Below are positions 45,747-57,118 of a stretch of DNA of 64,000 bases, one piece after another. The notes beneath the pieces were generated by a model that searched no databases, was not told where the DNA came from, and saw only the letters and a list, made by a program, of their open reading frames with translations. Each line of letters opens with the position of its first letter. Position 1 is the first letter of the stretch. The translations under genes and the position numbers were made by a program. Origin of the DNA: Nothophaeocryptopus gaeumannii (lineage: Eukaryota; Ascomycota; Dothideomycetes; Mycosphaerellales; Mycosphaerellaceae); assembly GCA_031771865.1 (NCBI GenBank), contig JASISA010000019.1, positions 186,001-250,000 of the forward strand. Reading direction: 5' to 3'.

Positions 45747-46463
45747 ATGTCTGCGATCACGAAGACAGCCCAAGTCTTGAGCATCTCAATTTCTCTACTA
45801 GGATCTGGAGGCATCGCGACTCTGTCTCTCTTTGACAACCCAGAGATCGCAGCTCAGCCGGCAGACCGAGCGCTTCCAGCGATCAGATGGCTCTTCTCAC
45901 GCGGAAGCCATATCTTTCCCTCCGCTTCCGTATGTTCCCCAAAAAATCATGACTTGAGATTGTCGCTAACGAGCACAACACAGGTCATCTCGAGCGCTGC
46001 ATTTGCTTTCCTAGCGTATCAGTCGCTGCCTCAGAACCTCCGGACTTTCAGCCAATTGCTCAAGACGACAAATGGGCTAAAAGTGAATGGCTACATTGCC
46101 GCCGCGATCTTGGCTTTCAGCATTGCCCCTTGGACTTCCATTGTCATGGTCCCGAACAACTTTGCTCTCATTAAGAAGAACGAAGAGCTCGGCGGTGCAC
46201 GCAGCTCAGCCAGTGCCGAGGAGAAGCGGCGTCTGGGAACTAAGCCAGGCCAACACAGCGTGGACGACTCTATTAACGGCAAAGGGGCGGCCAACCAATA
46301 CACAGACTTGAGCGGGCCACAGACCAAGACTGAGAAGTCCTCTTCAGAGACAGAAGACAAAGAAGTGAAACAGATGCTTGAAAAGTTTGGCAGACAGAAC
46401 CTGGCCCGAGCAGTGCTGTTGGGTGCTGGAGGTATCGTTGGACTACTGACTGCGCTTGCTTAG
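45747..46463 (+). CDS. DUF1772 (anthrone oxygenase-like) membrane protein
   Basis: Two exons (45747-45929 and 45984-46463; GTATGT donor, GCTAAC branch, ACACAG acceptor) give 220 residues. ATG at 45747 was chosen over an in-frame upstream one because the protein then starts at the conserved first hydrophobic helix. Features: ISISLLGSGGIATLSLF, the loop RWLFSRGSHIFPSAS, helix ISSAAFAFLAY, then IAPWTSIVMVPNNFALI, the invariant-looking W.....P.N.AL block, and a last helix ARAVLLGAGGIVGLLTAL. DUF1772 proteins are four-helix membrane proteins, some acting as anthrone oxygenases in polyketide pathways. No polyketide synthase is nearby, so a general role is more likely. Confidence 0.85.
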   Translation: MSAITKTAQVLSISISLLGSGGIATLSLFDNPEIAAQPADRALPAIRWLFSRGSHIFPSASVCSPKNHDLRLSLTSTTQVISSAAFAFLAYQSLPQNLRTFSQLLKTTNGLKVNGYIAAAILAFSIAPWTSIVMVPNNFALIKKNEELGGARSSASAEEKRRLGTKPGQHSVDDSINGKGAANQYTDLSGPQTKTEKSSSETEDKEVKQMLEKFGRQNLARAVLLGAGGIVGLLTALA

Positions 46464-46982
46464 ACCTGCCGATAATTCGAAGATGCACATTTGACCCGTC
46501 TCTGCCATATCATTCACTCCTCAAGTCGTCAGTCCGATGACAGAGGTGGCCGCGCATAATTTATGTCAAGGTTACCGTCAGTCGCGCAAAACGGATCATC
46601 ATCATCGCATAATGACCTCAGTACACTGGTGTAAGTGTTCAAGGTCGCAAGAGTGTCGTCGCGCGCAAATATTCCACTGGTCGTAGATCTACCGGCGTCA
46701 AAGGTCTGGCCTTCGTTGAGAGTAGGATCAGCGAACGCGACGACTGCTGCAACTGTTCCCCGTTAGCACATTGAATACCATGACAACAATAGCGAGTTCA
46801 ATACCTTACTATGCTGCCCATATGCCGAAGACAAAGGCTCTGGCAGCAAATTCCCCCCAGATGAAGTCGAAGTCATAACATTCGCCCCTTGCGAATACCC
46901 TGACAAAGCTTCGCGACTGGCGTTTGCACAGCATGTCATTCATAACTCACTCACAGGTCTTTTCATCATTCACCGTACAACA
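46464..46982. other. Intergenic stretch
   Basis: 3' flanks of the DUF1772 gene and the histidine kinase relic. No gene is seen. Confidence 0.45.
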
Positions 46983-48960
46983 TCATCTATTCACCAGCCT
47001 GTCGATTTTAGGAAAAAGATCATTGACTCTGAAAGGTTTAGAGACAGAATCATCCATCCCGAAGTGAATCGCTTCGCTGACCTGGGCATCTCGCGCGTTT
47101 GCTGAGACCGCGATGATGGGCAAGTGCCATTTGATCGTGCCTTGCTCTTGGAGCTCTCGTATTCAACGGGTGCATTCATTTCCACCCATCACCGGCATCT
47201 ACACGCGAGTCAGCGTACATTTCGGGCAGAATCTGTCTCTCTTTTTGAGCTACTCGCTTCGATGTCCATCAAGATGACCGAAAGATGTATTTGGCTAGTG
47301 GTGTTCGCTTTCCAGCATGACGTGGTCTTTAGGAAGTCTTATGCTTCGCTACCATGTGAAACCACATGAACCTCGGGGTTTAGCTTTTGCAACTGCATCC
47401 AAAGCACTTTCTGATTAACCAGGTCATCTTCGACGACGAGGATGGTGTATCTGGAATCCATCGATCGCCGTTGGGTACCATTAGAGCGAGGGCGGATGGG
47501 CAGACCATTTGTTGGCTCGGCTGTGGGTTCATCTATGATGCGAGCGGCGATATAAAAGCCAAACGTCGAGCCTGCTCCAGGCTTGGAAGAGACACCGATC
47601 TCGCCGCCTTGTAGCTCGATCATTTCGCGACTGATGAACAGACCTAGTCCGGAGCCACCATACTTGGAGTGCGTCCTCGGTGAAGCTTGCGAGAATCGGC
47701 CAAATATACGTGATTTCTGTTCCTTGTTGAACCCGCAGCCTGTATCGCGGACGGTGCAGTAAAGGAAGATGTCCTCTCCATGAGCCCATTGACCATCGCA
47801 CTGTCGACGATCACGAGCGATGCCCGCTGGTATGAATTCGATAGCCAAGTCCCGCTCAGTTGGCCTGCTCCGGGAGACTCCGACGTTCAGCGTAACAGTG
47901 CGCTCTGCTTCTTCTTTCTGAGTTAATTTCATAGCGTTTGTTACAAGATTGATGAGAACCTGCATCAAGCGGCCAGAATCCAACACAACCCAGCGACTCG
48001 CAAGAGTCTCAAGCGACTTGTCCTTGATGGCACGCAGGTCGACATCGGCTTTACGCGCGTCCGCATCGAACATGCTGGAGACCTCACGCAGCATGTCGTC
48101 TAACTTGACGGGCGAAGGTGCTATCGTCAACAGCTTCGAGTCGAGTTTTGAGAGACTTAGAATGTCATCGACGATTCGTTTCTGGTGCGCACAGCACGAT
48201 ATCTGAAGACGAAAGACCGTCAGCACAACTACTCTAGTTTTTCACCTCTGCAGGAGCCTACAATGATGTTGATGGCCTCGAAAGCACTTTCAGAGAACCC
48301 GTTCAGGCGAGCTCGATCTGACGACTTTGACACGCTATGCCGTTTCTACTTCATCTCGAACGTCAAAGATATGCCTTGTGTCATTTTGATCCATTGTCCC
48401 ATTAGCCAGTCTCTATCCTCGGGGAAAATGGCATTTTGCCATGTCACCTCTTCTTTTCTTGAATCCCGTGGATGACCACTCAGGTTGTAGAATGCATCGT
48501 TGCCGTATCACAACTTGCCCTTTCCATTGTATTCGAAGATCCCAACATCCACCATGTCCATCATTTTGAGGAGGCATTGGCGCTTTTCTGTGGCATCATC
48601 GGGATCGGCGAGGACATCTTGGAGTTCTGCAGTACTATCCGCTTTGTGATCCTCCACCACCCATTGGATGACCCTCCATCGATTCTCAATGATGTACGTG
48701 AATATCGAGCGGCTCTTCGAGGTCGGCAACGATCCGCTATAGGTTCGATCGCAGGTCCATCGTTGCAGTCCTGTCTTAGTCGTAGGGTCGAGGATGTCGT
48801 CTAGCAAGTAGCTTTGGGAATCGAGCGCTTGGTTGCTGTGCTGTGCGAGACGTAGGTTGAAGTAGCGGACAGTCTGGGTGGAGATTCAGTTTCGCTGTCC
48901 AAGTCCAGGACGCAAGTCGGTCTGGGGTCCGCATCAATGGACGAGATCCAGGACACACCG
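46983..48960 (-). pseudogene. Hybrid histidine kinase relic (PAS - HATPase - receiver)
   Basis: Reading leftward: a short linker, a GLQRWTCDRTYSG and PDDATEKRQCLLKMMDMVDVG segment, then a PAS part (AIFPEDRDWLMGQWIKMTQG) interrupted by TAG at 48346-48348. After a likely intron comes the end of the dimerisation helix (CCAHQKRIVDDILSLSKLDS) and a good ATPase domain (LMQVLINLVTNAMKLT, VRDTGCGF, FGRFSQASP, GGSGLGLFI). The receiver starts ILVVEDDLVNQKVL, is stopped by TAA at 47339-47341, changes frame, and is stopped again by TGA at 47163-47165 before VSANARD and SKPF. The H box with the phosphorylated His is missing. The gene cannot yield a working kinase. Confidence 0.85.
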
Positions 48961-49598
48961 TCCATTAAGGAAAGCCTCTCTCGTCTCCCGCGCCTCTAGT
49001 ACCACTACGCTGCCAGTCTCTCGCCCGGGCTCTCATCTGGACTGTTAGGATAATAATTGCATGCTGTCTAGAGGAATGTGAGCTGCACGTAGGCTTGACC
49101 TGGCCCAAGCAGACAAAGGGACGTAATGCGATAGGAAAAGAACAGCATGGATACTTCATGCAGTCTGTTGTTGCGTATACAGTGGTCGAAGACCTACTCA
49201 TATTGCCACCGGTAGGAGCTTGGCGACCCGAATGTCGCTGCCGTAGCAGGATTCTGGATGCGCGTCTGCGCGAAAGCGTAGACAAACTTTGCGCTCGACC
49301 TGCACCTGCCACTCGTGTCATAGCCACTCGACATGCCCGCTGGTGTGGTCGAGCCTGCCATTACTGTGTTCAGCTTTGACAGCATTGATGAGATGAGTAA
49401 AGTTGGATGTGGTTGAGTGAGGAAGGATTGTCTTCGTGATGGGAAGACGAGCTGTTGGACGCGATTCCGTGAGAGACAGCATGGATCGGACAGGAGTTCG
49501 TTCCTTACCCACACCTCCCCTACTGCTCCACTACCCTCCACGTTCTTCAGAAACCCTCACACGCTTGCACCGGAAGTGGGAAAGCAAAAGACATTACC
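48961..49598. other. Intergenic stretch
   Basis: Short frames only, with no domain recognised. Confidence 0.45.
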
Positions 49599-50915
49599 TC
49601 ACTTCATCCATTTGGCCTGCGAGAGCGCATCTGCCTGGACGGCCCACGCCTCTCTTCCCAATTCCGCGAGCTCCTCCCCAAAGTCCTGAAGAACCTGCTC
49701 CACTTCGGTCTCATCAACCTCCTGCAGCAAGCGGTTGTCCTCTCCAGTTCCAAAAGTGGCCACCTTCCACTGCTTCTTCCACTCGGCAATTGCGCTGCGT
49801 GCTTCTGGGCTTGTCGATTGAATATCCTGCGCGATCACGTAGAAGGACGAGCGAGTACGATGTCCGCTTTTGGGCTTGAACGGCTGGATTGTTGCGAAGT
49901 TGCTGAGCGTGTGGAGCAACTGCACGCTCCTCCAAATCTCGGCTTTGTGTAGGAGAATAATCATAGTGCCACCGAGCTTGACTCTATCCAGACCCAGGGC
50001 GAGCTGTGTGTAACGCAGTCTTCTGGATTCCCTGCGCTCACGATAGGATGCTCGAGAGTGCGTACGCAAGACCATTCCATCGCAGATGACCAAGTCGAAC
50101 GGCTCGGATGCATCGTCGAACTCGCGAGCGAGGAAGTGCTCCTTGTCCGGATGATCGGAAGGGATCTCCTTTCCTGAAACACCCATATCTGCAGACAGCA
50201 TTGTGAGATCCAGATACTTCACCTGAACGTTTTCATGCTCTGGCAGAAGAACCGGGTGCCCTCCACTCGATACTGGAAGCGTGTAGGCTTGGACCACAAT
50301 GCTTGGATCCAGGGCCAGAGCGGCGCTCAAGAAACCACCGGGGGCCATGCAGAAGTCCAGAATGGAATTGCCTGATTCCGTGAACACGCCAGTGGCTTCC
50401 TCCATTTCCGACGCGATGCGACCCATCATATGGTAAAATATGTATCTTGTCCGCTCATCCGCAAAGTCGGCTGTCTTTCGCTGATTCTGAAAATGTGCGT
50501 CGCCCTGCTCGCTGTTCCAGCCCTACTCAATAGGTCAGTATTGACGGTAGCTCGAACCCAAGTGATGACGCAGACGGACCTTCTCCCTCAACTCGACGGC
50601 CCTCTTGAACTCTGGCACTCGCGCCATCAGATACTCAGCAATGAGCTCATCAGCACGCTGCTCAGACTCAGAGATGAGCTCGATCCTCCTCTCAGTACGA
50701 CCGTTCTGGTCGATGCGCTTCTGGTCGCTGCCGTTCTCTCCAAGCGTGAGAGACCGCTCGAGACGCTCATGGATCTGCTCCGCGTCGGTCTTGTGCACAG
50801 CGTCATTCGTCTGGGCTGCTTGAGTGTTGCTTGGTGCTGCTGCTGCTCGGCGCTCTGCTGCCCATTTCTCGAAACCTCGAGTAGACGATTCTGAAGGAAG
50901 GCGACGATTCGACAT
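49599..50915 (-). CDS. FtsJ-like (RrmJ) methyltransferase-domain protein
   Basis: Two exons (50915-50580 and 50522-49599) give 419 residues. The intron (GTCCGT..GAGTAG, 57 bases, ACTGAC branch) joins VELREK to GWNSEQGDAHFQ. The N-terminal 110 residues are charged and helical. The Rossmann domain has motif I as LDFCMAPGGFLSAAL, an acidic DLTML strand, FDLVICDGM and LKLGG-like VKLGGTMIILLHKAEIW, matching the FtsJ fold that uses S-adenosylmethionine for 2'-O-methylation. The K-D-K-E tetrad of true RNA 2'-O-methyltransferases is not plainly complete, so the substrate is open. The tail is acidic and helical. Likely cytosolic. Confidence 0.84.
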
Positions 50916-51406
50916 GGTGTCTGTCACGATGGCGAAGAGTTGAACTCCTTGTGCGAACAGCGGTGTTGAGATATTGCAGCTCGATCAAAGACCTCTGTCG
51001 TGGTCGCCTTTTCGTGAGTCGAATTTGAGACTTTGAATGTCTGTTGTTTCGTTTGACAAAAGCCGTTGGGCGCGCCGTTTGTTCGACTGGACGCACGGAC
51101 CTTCCACATGCACTGCAGCCTTACCACGAATCGAAGCCGTCTGGGAAGGTACGGCAACCCTGAGGAAGCTCTCGTGCTGGAGTGACTGTTAGTTTGGAGG
51201 ACAGCACCAAGCCTGCCCGACTTTTCTAAAAACAATTTATCAACTACCTGCGAGCACTCGTTACGAAAGCCAGCTGGAGATACACTGCGAAGTCTTCTTC
51301 CTCACAATCTTACCAAGTTGCTGGGCGTTCACATCTTGACTCAAATACAAGGCAATTTCGCCCACCGGAACATCCACAACAACATGTCTGGCCTATTACA
51401 TTCAGC
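50916..51406. other. Divergent promoter region
   Basis: It separates the FtsJ-like gene (minus) from the RING-like gene (plus). No further feature is recognised. Confidence 0.5.
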
Positions 51407-52408
51407 ATGCGCTCGACTCGCCGCTCAGAGCTCTCACTTTTCGGAAATAATCCGGTGATCACGACCACGGCCGTCGGCCTCGCCATATGCTTCTCGATCT
51501 CGAAGATATCTACCATGCGAGGCAGTCTTCCGACAAAGCGAAAATTCCTTCAGTCTGTCCCTGGCGCGCATCAGAAAGATTTGCCATATTCAGACTGCCT
51601 CATCTGTCGAGACGACTTCGATGGTCGCATAAAATTCCGTTGCCATCACGTCTACTGTCGCGAGTGCGCGACACACTACTTCGAGAGGATGGAGCAAAAC
51701 CATTGCCCACTTCGCTTTCGAGTGCTCTTCGCCGAGGCAGAGACACCTTTCGAGGGGCGCTACAAACTCGCTATTGCCGCAATCTGCTTCCACCTTGCAA
51801 CCGCTACAAATCAGATGTTCCGGGCGATCAGCAGCGTGGCTTTTGAATCAATGTCGGCGATCCTTCAGGCTTCTTCTATCTTCGGCTGGCTCTTCCGGGC
51901 GGAATATTGTTCAGTTGTGCTCTACGGAGCCACCAGATTATATCAGAAGCTGGGCCAAGAATTCTGGCAGTTCATCCCCGACAACCGTGCGAGGAGTCTC
52001 TTCATTCTTGGGTGGCTGATCGCGACGGTGTCAGTAAAATACTTGCTCCCACCGTGGGCTGGGCTTTATTTTATTCCGGAAGTCCTTGCCTTTGGCGAAC
52101 TCGATGATTATGGCACAGCTTGTATCATTCATTGTTTCGGCTCTCGGCAAGTGGCCCTAAGTCGACCACCTTGCCCGAGCAGAGGCCCCTGTCCGCAAGG
52201 CCGAAGAACCTCAGCACAGCGTTCCAATTCCAATTCGCGCCAGACTGTCTTCCTTCCATTACCAGCGCATAGTCTATGCACTTCACATACCGCAGCGGAT
52301 ATCAGCTCCAACACGCTGGATTGGAAAAGCCACTCCAGCTCACCGGAACCGGATGCGGCTGATGTTCACAACCCATGCTGTGAACATGCGCAGCATCATC
52401 CAGGCTGA
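51407..52408 (+). CDS. RING-like zinc finger protein lacking the last cysteine
   Basis: An open frame of 333 residues. At about residues 64-105 there is a C3HC4-like finger: CLICRDDF, then FRCHHVYCREC, then HCPLRF. The eighth ligand, expected at CPLC, is Arg (CGC). A C-terminal part contains hydrophobic segments (IFGWLFRAEYCSVVLYG, SLFILGWLIATVSVKYLL), so it may be membrane-bound. Intact RING proteins are E3 ubiquitin ligases. The segment after about residue 240 is Ser/Arg/Cys-rich and looks out of frame; another frame there reads more protein-like (RLSSFHYQRIVYALHIP), so a missed intron or frameshift near 52140 is likely. Start and end are therefore provisional. Confidence 0.6.
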   Translation: MRSTRRSELSLFGNNPVITTTAVGLAICFSISKISTMRGSLPTKRKFLQSVPGAHQKDLPYSDCLICRDDFDGRIKFRCHHVYCRECATHYFERMEQNHCPLRFRVLFAEAETPFEGRYKLAIAAICFHLATATNQMFRAISSVAFESMSAILQASSIFGWLFRAEYCSVVLYGATRLYQKLGQEFWQFIPDNRARSLFILGWLIATVSVKYLLPPWAGLYFIPEVLAFGELDDYGTACIIHCFGSRQVALSRPPCPSRGPCPQGRRTSAQRSNSNSRQTVFLPLPAHSLCTSHTAADISSNTLDWKSHSSSPEPDAADVHNPCCEHAQHHPG

Positions 52409-52676
52409 GCATTCCCATTGTCTCCTCTCAACGGCCGAGGAGGACGGCACACAAGGCTATACAGCACGCAATTTTGAGGCCATCAATGCTACGCCTCACG
52501 CTATTGACGCAAAGAATACTGCAAACGTGGATGCTTGCCGCGTATACCACCACGCGGCGAAAGATGCTAGCAAGGGTTCTTCGGTCTCTCTTCAACCTCT
52601 GCTGATGATATATACAAGTAATGGCATGGCAAGATGAGTTCAATCCTTCACTGCCTAGCTTCAGTTCTGCGCCAGA

Positions 52677-53471
52677 ATGCATTTCGTATCTTTTGCCTTC
52701 CTGCTGGCTATTGCCGCCAGGTATTCTTTTGCCGATTTCATGATTGCGAACACCACTTCTTGCTTCGGAGAATTCCTAGTTGGTTCCTGCGATGACAACG
52801 TTCAGATCATCACTGACAGCGTGGACTTCAATACTTCTTTTACATGTGATGAGCTCTACGACAAGCAAACAACACAATATGTAAAGACAAACAGCGCAGG
52901 CCCATCAGGGTCCGACTTCACAAGTACGGGGGACGTGTGTGGAGAAGGGCGACTATACTTCACGCGCGACTACACCGACACCAGTACGAATGGCACGTAC
53001 GAAATCTACAAGGGATCTGACGATACGGGTGACCATGTTGGACCTTGTTCTTATGCGGAGAGTACAGGAGGCTATAAGAGAAGGTGCAGTCAATGGATGG
53101 GGACGATCTTCTATGAGGGCATGTACCGATGCAACTCGACAATCTGCGCCTCCGACGATACTACGACAACCTTGTCTTCAAGCTTGACAACATGGACTGC
53201 AACATCATCGAGCAGCACATCGACAGGGTTGTCGTCGGTGACGACTACCACCTCAGGATTATCATCAACGTCCGCTACTAGTTCTGCAACCGACAGTAGC
53301 TCCTCCAGCACTTCCGCCACTGCAACTTCGTCATCATCTACTGAAGACTCGTCTAGCAGTTCGGCGACCTCAACAAGCACCGAGAGCTCAAGCTCAACGG
53401 CAACAGACGATACTACCACTACAACAGCTGCAGCCAAGCGAAGCGCTGCCTCCAGACGCTGGGTTGGGTGA
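52677..53471 (+). CDS. Secreted eight-cysteine protein with Ser/Thr-rich tail
   Basis: A single exon of 264 residues. MHFVSFAFLLAIAARYSFA is a signal peptide. Residues about 20-160 form a domain with eight cysteines (TSCF, GSCD, FTCD, DVCG, GPCS, RRCS, YRCN, TICA), enough for four disulfides, and with possible N-glycosylation sites. Residues 161-250 are almost only Ser, Thr and Ala, a typical O-glycosylated stalk. The end is KRSAASRRWVG, with dibasic sites and no GPI hydrophobic tail. Small Cys-rich secreted proteins in plant-associated fungi are often surface proteins or effector candidates; I do not recognise this fold. Confidence 0.78.
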   Translation: MHFVSFAFLLAIAARYSFADFMIANTTSCFGEFLVGSCDDNVQIITDSVDFNTSFTCDELYDKQTTQYVKTNSAGPSGSDFTSTGDVCGEGRLYFTRDYTDTSTNGTYEIYKGSDDTGDHVGPCSYAESTGGYKRRCSQWMGTIFYEGMYRCNSTICASDDTTTTLSSSLTTWTATSSSSTSTGLSSVTTTTSGLSSTSATSSATDSSSSSTSATATSSSSTEDSSSSSATSTSTESSSSTATDDTTTTTAAAKRSAASRRWVG

Positions 53472-55529
53472 AGAGTGCGATGCTTTCAAACCTCAGACCT
53501 ACACGACACCCTATCATCGTAAGCTGTCGTTCGGACAATGCTCCATCAAGACCATCGATGCACGCCTATTGCCTCAATGTTTGACATGTGTTGACCACGT
53601 CGCAAAGATCAAGACTAAAGTCCTTGACTTGTGGGAGATGGGACTGCGAGAACAATGTCGACAATGATAGAATGGACTCTATCATACTGCATCACGGCGC
53701 TGGTACGTACCGCGAGCGCCGAGGGAAAGGCAGGTCGCTGTGAACATAAGGGCAGTGCTGGATGACGCTTAGCGAAGAAGATACCCCAAGAGGCTGTATG
53801 AGAGAATAGAGGCATGGATGCCAACGTAATGTCATCTGCGTTGAGAATTCGCTCGAGCTGTCTTCCGGCTCGCGGTACATGTAGGATACATGTAGAAAGT
53901 CAGCATGCCAAGCTTGTTGTATACATACCGGGCTAGCATAGTCGTTGGGAGTAAGCTCATCTTGATCGCCTACAAGGTAGGCCGCATCCATCAGGCCTCC
54001 GTGGCTGAAAACCGGTCTGACACCAGGCCTGTCTCTGACGCAGCTTCACATGAATGCCAAAACATTTGACTTTGAACAAACAATGGTACCCAATCTTAAC
54101 CTCAGATTCTTCTTTCTGAGACATTGAAAAAGCAGTCATCAGTCGCAGACCAGCCGCATCTCGCTGCCGTTGTACCCGCAAGCGCTGTGTGCAACGAGAC
54201 TAAAGCACCGCAATATGAAAGCAGCAGGCTGGAGCTCGCTACACAGCTCCACAGGCTCGCCACTCGGTAGGTCTGCCGTCTGCGTATCGCCGGGAGAGGT
54301 TGGGTCGTTCATCCAAGAATGGGACATAGCTGTTTGCTAGGTCCCAATGCGGGTCTACAGTACTCCATCTGCATGGCGCTCTGCGAGAAAAGAGACCTGT
54401 CCGGACTTGGAAAGATCCGAGCACTCGTCCATTGTCAGGCATGACCAGGCTCGACAAGCAGCTTGTCCGATCGAGCTTGAGCAGATCTCCACAGCGGCCT
54501 CACATGGCTGAACCAGGCTGGAAGACAATGTATCCTGGTATAGACTGAGCAACGTGGTGTAAACGTCAAGATTCCAGCGCGTAAAGGTCATTCCTAGTCT
54601 TCTATATGAAGTTTTGACCTTCTTCACGCAAACCATTGGGCACACGACCTCCCAGACAAAGGCTCCCGTAACAGGTAACGCAATTCACGCAGACGCCCGT
54701 CGCGGAAACCAGTTCCACGACCTCGTCCCGTCGACTCTGAAACGACCAGATCTGTGCAGGCAAATCGGAATGGGGAGTTGCGAGCCAACCATTTCCGAGT
54801 CGCCGCGGGTTGTAAGCGCCGGACGGGATTCGATTGGTGTAGCTGCGACGACGTGCAGCGGGAGATGGAGTGAAGGTTGGAATTGTGGAGGTAATTTGCT
54901 CAGAATAGAATTTGAGCTAAATGCTGCTTTCAGCTAGCGTGGGGAAGTCTGCTTGCCGAATGGAGAAGCTGGCTTCAAAATCACCGTAACGAGGAATTGA
55001 GAGAACGGTATGAAGGCAGGGAAGACTCAAGAGTGCTGGACACACGAATGGCCCTCTAACCTCAGTTTGTGCAGATTTCCCAGAAGCTCCGATCGATAGC
55101 CTCCGTCTGCTCGGGGAATTCTTGCCCACTGATCTGCAGAGAGATCTGCAAAGCCGCACGAGCCACCTCATATGCAAGCTTGCCAAAATCTCCACTAATT
55201 AGGTTTCTATTTTGACCACGGCGGCTAACAGCGCAGACATTTGTACCCCACCGTTGTACAATGTCAGCCATGTATATAGAATTAAGGCCCTTCGCAGGAT
55301 TACATTCCAACAGAGAGAGAGAAAGTGAGAAAAGACGCCCTTCTGATCGAGCCCTTCCTGTCGCGCTTTTTGCTTTGCTACGCCTTACGACTGCATTGCA
55401 TACAACAACCATTTACACCAACACTTTCGTTCAAGCAAAGTTCGAAGAAGCAGCTACGTTCGTACGCATTGTTTGATCGATCGACATTCGATTTCCAACA
55501 GCCATTTCGATTCGATAATTCCGACCAAG
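53472..55529. other. Gene-poor stretch upstream of the DUF3455 gene
   Basis: About 2 kb of short overlapping frames without domains. A TATA-like TATATA at 55273-55278 and a purine-rich (GAGAGA) run near 55314 precede the next gene. Confidence 0.4.
55273..55278 (+). promoter_or_regulatory. TATA-like element
   Basis: TATATA followed by GAATTAAG lies about 255 bases before the DUF3455 start codon. Transcription from it is inferred only. Confidence 0.35.
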
Positions 55530-56387
55530 ATGTTGTTCTCGAGAACGAGCTTACTGCTCGCATTCACAAGCCTCGTCGCCGCAGCACCATACAACCCAGA
55601 GACGAAAAGATGGTGGCATCCATCAAATTCCAACAGCGCTTCTTCTGGATCTTCATTCGACTTCTACGGTAGCCGGAGAGATCACTCATGGCATGGTCGA
55701 GGAACACACCAACAAGAAGCGGGACAATGCAACGTCAAGTCAGCATCGATGCCTCAAGGTACGTCCCACACCCACCTCACTCCCTCAACCCACATTCTAA
55801 CAACATTCTTTACAGCCCCAACTCCCCTCCCAGCACCTTCAGAAGGCCTCTCCCTCTACCACGTAGCCGTCGGTCGTGGAACCCAAAACTACACCTGCGA
55901 CCTCTCCAACGCAACAGCAACACCCGTGGCAGCCGGAGCCCTGGCCTCCCTCTTCAACGTCACTTGCCTATCAGCCGATAGTCCAACACTGCTCTCATCA
56001 CTCCCGAACATCGCGTTGGGCCTCCCAATCCCTTCCTCAACATCCAACTCCTCCCCAGCCGTGCAAGACCTCTCCGGCTATCATTATTTCACAGACGCCA
56101 CAACAGCCTACTTCAACCTCGACACGACACTCGTCGAATACGGTCGCGGCGCATTCAAAAAGATCAATGCCACCAATGCTCCCTCAGACGCGATGGTCGG
56201 ACAGAATGGGCAGGGGTACGGTGCTGTTCCTTGGTTGAAGTTGACATCAAAGGAATCTGCGGAAGATTGTTCGTTCCGCGAAGTCTACCGCATCAATACT
56301 GCAGGAGGACAACCGCCGAAGATGTGTACGGGTCAGCAAGCCGAGTTTCAAATCGAGTACGCGGCGGAGTATTGGTTTTATTCTTAA
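55530..56387 (+). CDS. Secreted DUF3455 protein
   Basis: Two exons (55530-55758 and 55816-56387; GTACGT donor, TTACAG acceptor) give 266 residues. MLFSRTSLLLAFTSLVAAAP is a signal peptide. The DUF3455 core begins LYHVAVGRGTQNYTCDL and continues with AALFN-like ASLFNVTCL, GYHYFTD, VPWLKLTSKES, FREVYRINTAGGQPP and a final EYAAEYWFY. These proteins are widespread, secreted, of unknown function, and sometimes mislabelled malate dehydrogenase. The 57-base intron is a multiple of three and has no in-frame stop, so a retained form would still be translated. Confidence 0.9.
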   Translation: MLFSRTSLLLAFTSLVAAAPYNPETKRWWHPSNSNSASSGSSFDFYGSRRDHSWHGRGTHQQEAGQCNVKSASMPQGTSHTHLTPSTHILTTFFTAPTPLPAPSEGLSLYHVAVGRGTQNYTCDLSNATATPVAAGALASLFNVTCLSADSPTLLSSLPNIALGLPIPSSTSNSSPAVQDLSGYHYFTDATTAYFNLDTTLVEYGRGAFKKINATNAPSDAMVGQNGQGYGAVPWLKLTSKESAEDCSFREVYRINTAGGQPPKMCTGQQAEFQIEYAAEYWFYS

Positions 56388-57118
56388 GCCATCGGAAACC
56401 GGCATAGGCACGCGAACATGTTTGAATTGATGTTTGCTTTCTATCTTGTAATTCAGCGGCATATTGGAAGACGGAGTTGCTTCTTGATGGGCAGATTTTT
56501 TTGTTTCTGTGCATAGATACCAACGACGTGAGACGGCCGAAAAAATTGAATACGGCCAGATCTGAGTCATTAGCAGACGGGTGATCATACGACGACACAT
56601 ACGAAGAAAGACACAGAAATTAGAAACCACTTACTAATTTTGCTCGTCTTCCCTCTTCCATTCAATGTTCCAAGTCCCGTTTCCCTAAGCGCCCAACTTC
56701 AGACACGCACGCGACACGCGACACGTAGACAGTAGTCCATGATCCAACTCTGATTCAAAAGTTTTGAAACTCTCACACGACTTGTCCATGTGACATTCCC
56801 ATTGCGTGCGTATCCTCTTCATACTCTTTAAGCGCCGTGTGGTATCATCCGAACTGTCATTTCGCCGTGCCGTCGTAGCAAGTGCAAGAGGACCGCAATA
56901 GAACATCCGAAATCTCCACCTTTTTTCCCATGCGCGCCTCGCCAAAGCTCTCCAACCACCATGTGCAATGATTGTTCTGTACATCATACGTACCTCAATA
57001 GCAATAAAGGTATAACGCTCGCTCACTCGCTCTTTCGCTTGCTATGAATACACCTCCCTTCCCCCCCCTCATCCATCAATCATCTATCCCAAGCAACAAG
57101 TGTATCATCATCGATGCA
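56388..57118. other. Intergenic stretch between convergent genes
   Basis: 3' flanks of the DUF3455 gene and CPS1. No gene is supported; a minus-strand frame at 56685-57026 lacks features. Confidence 0.45.
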
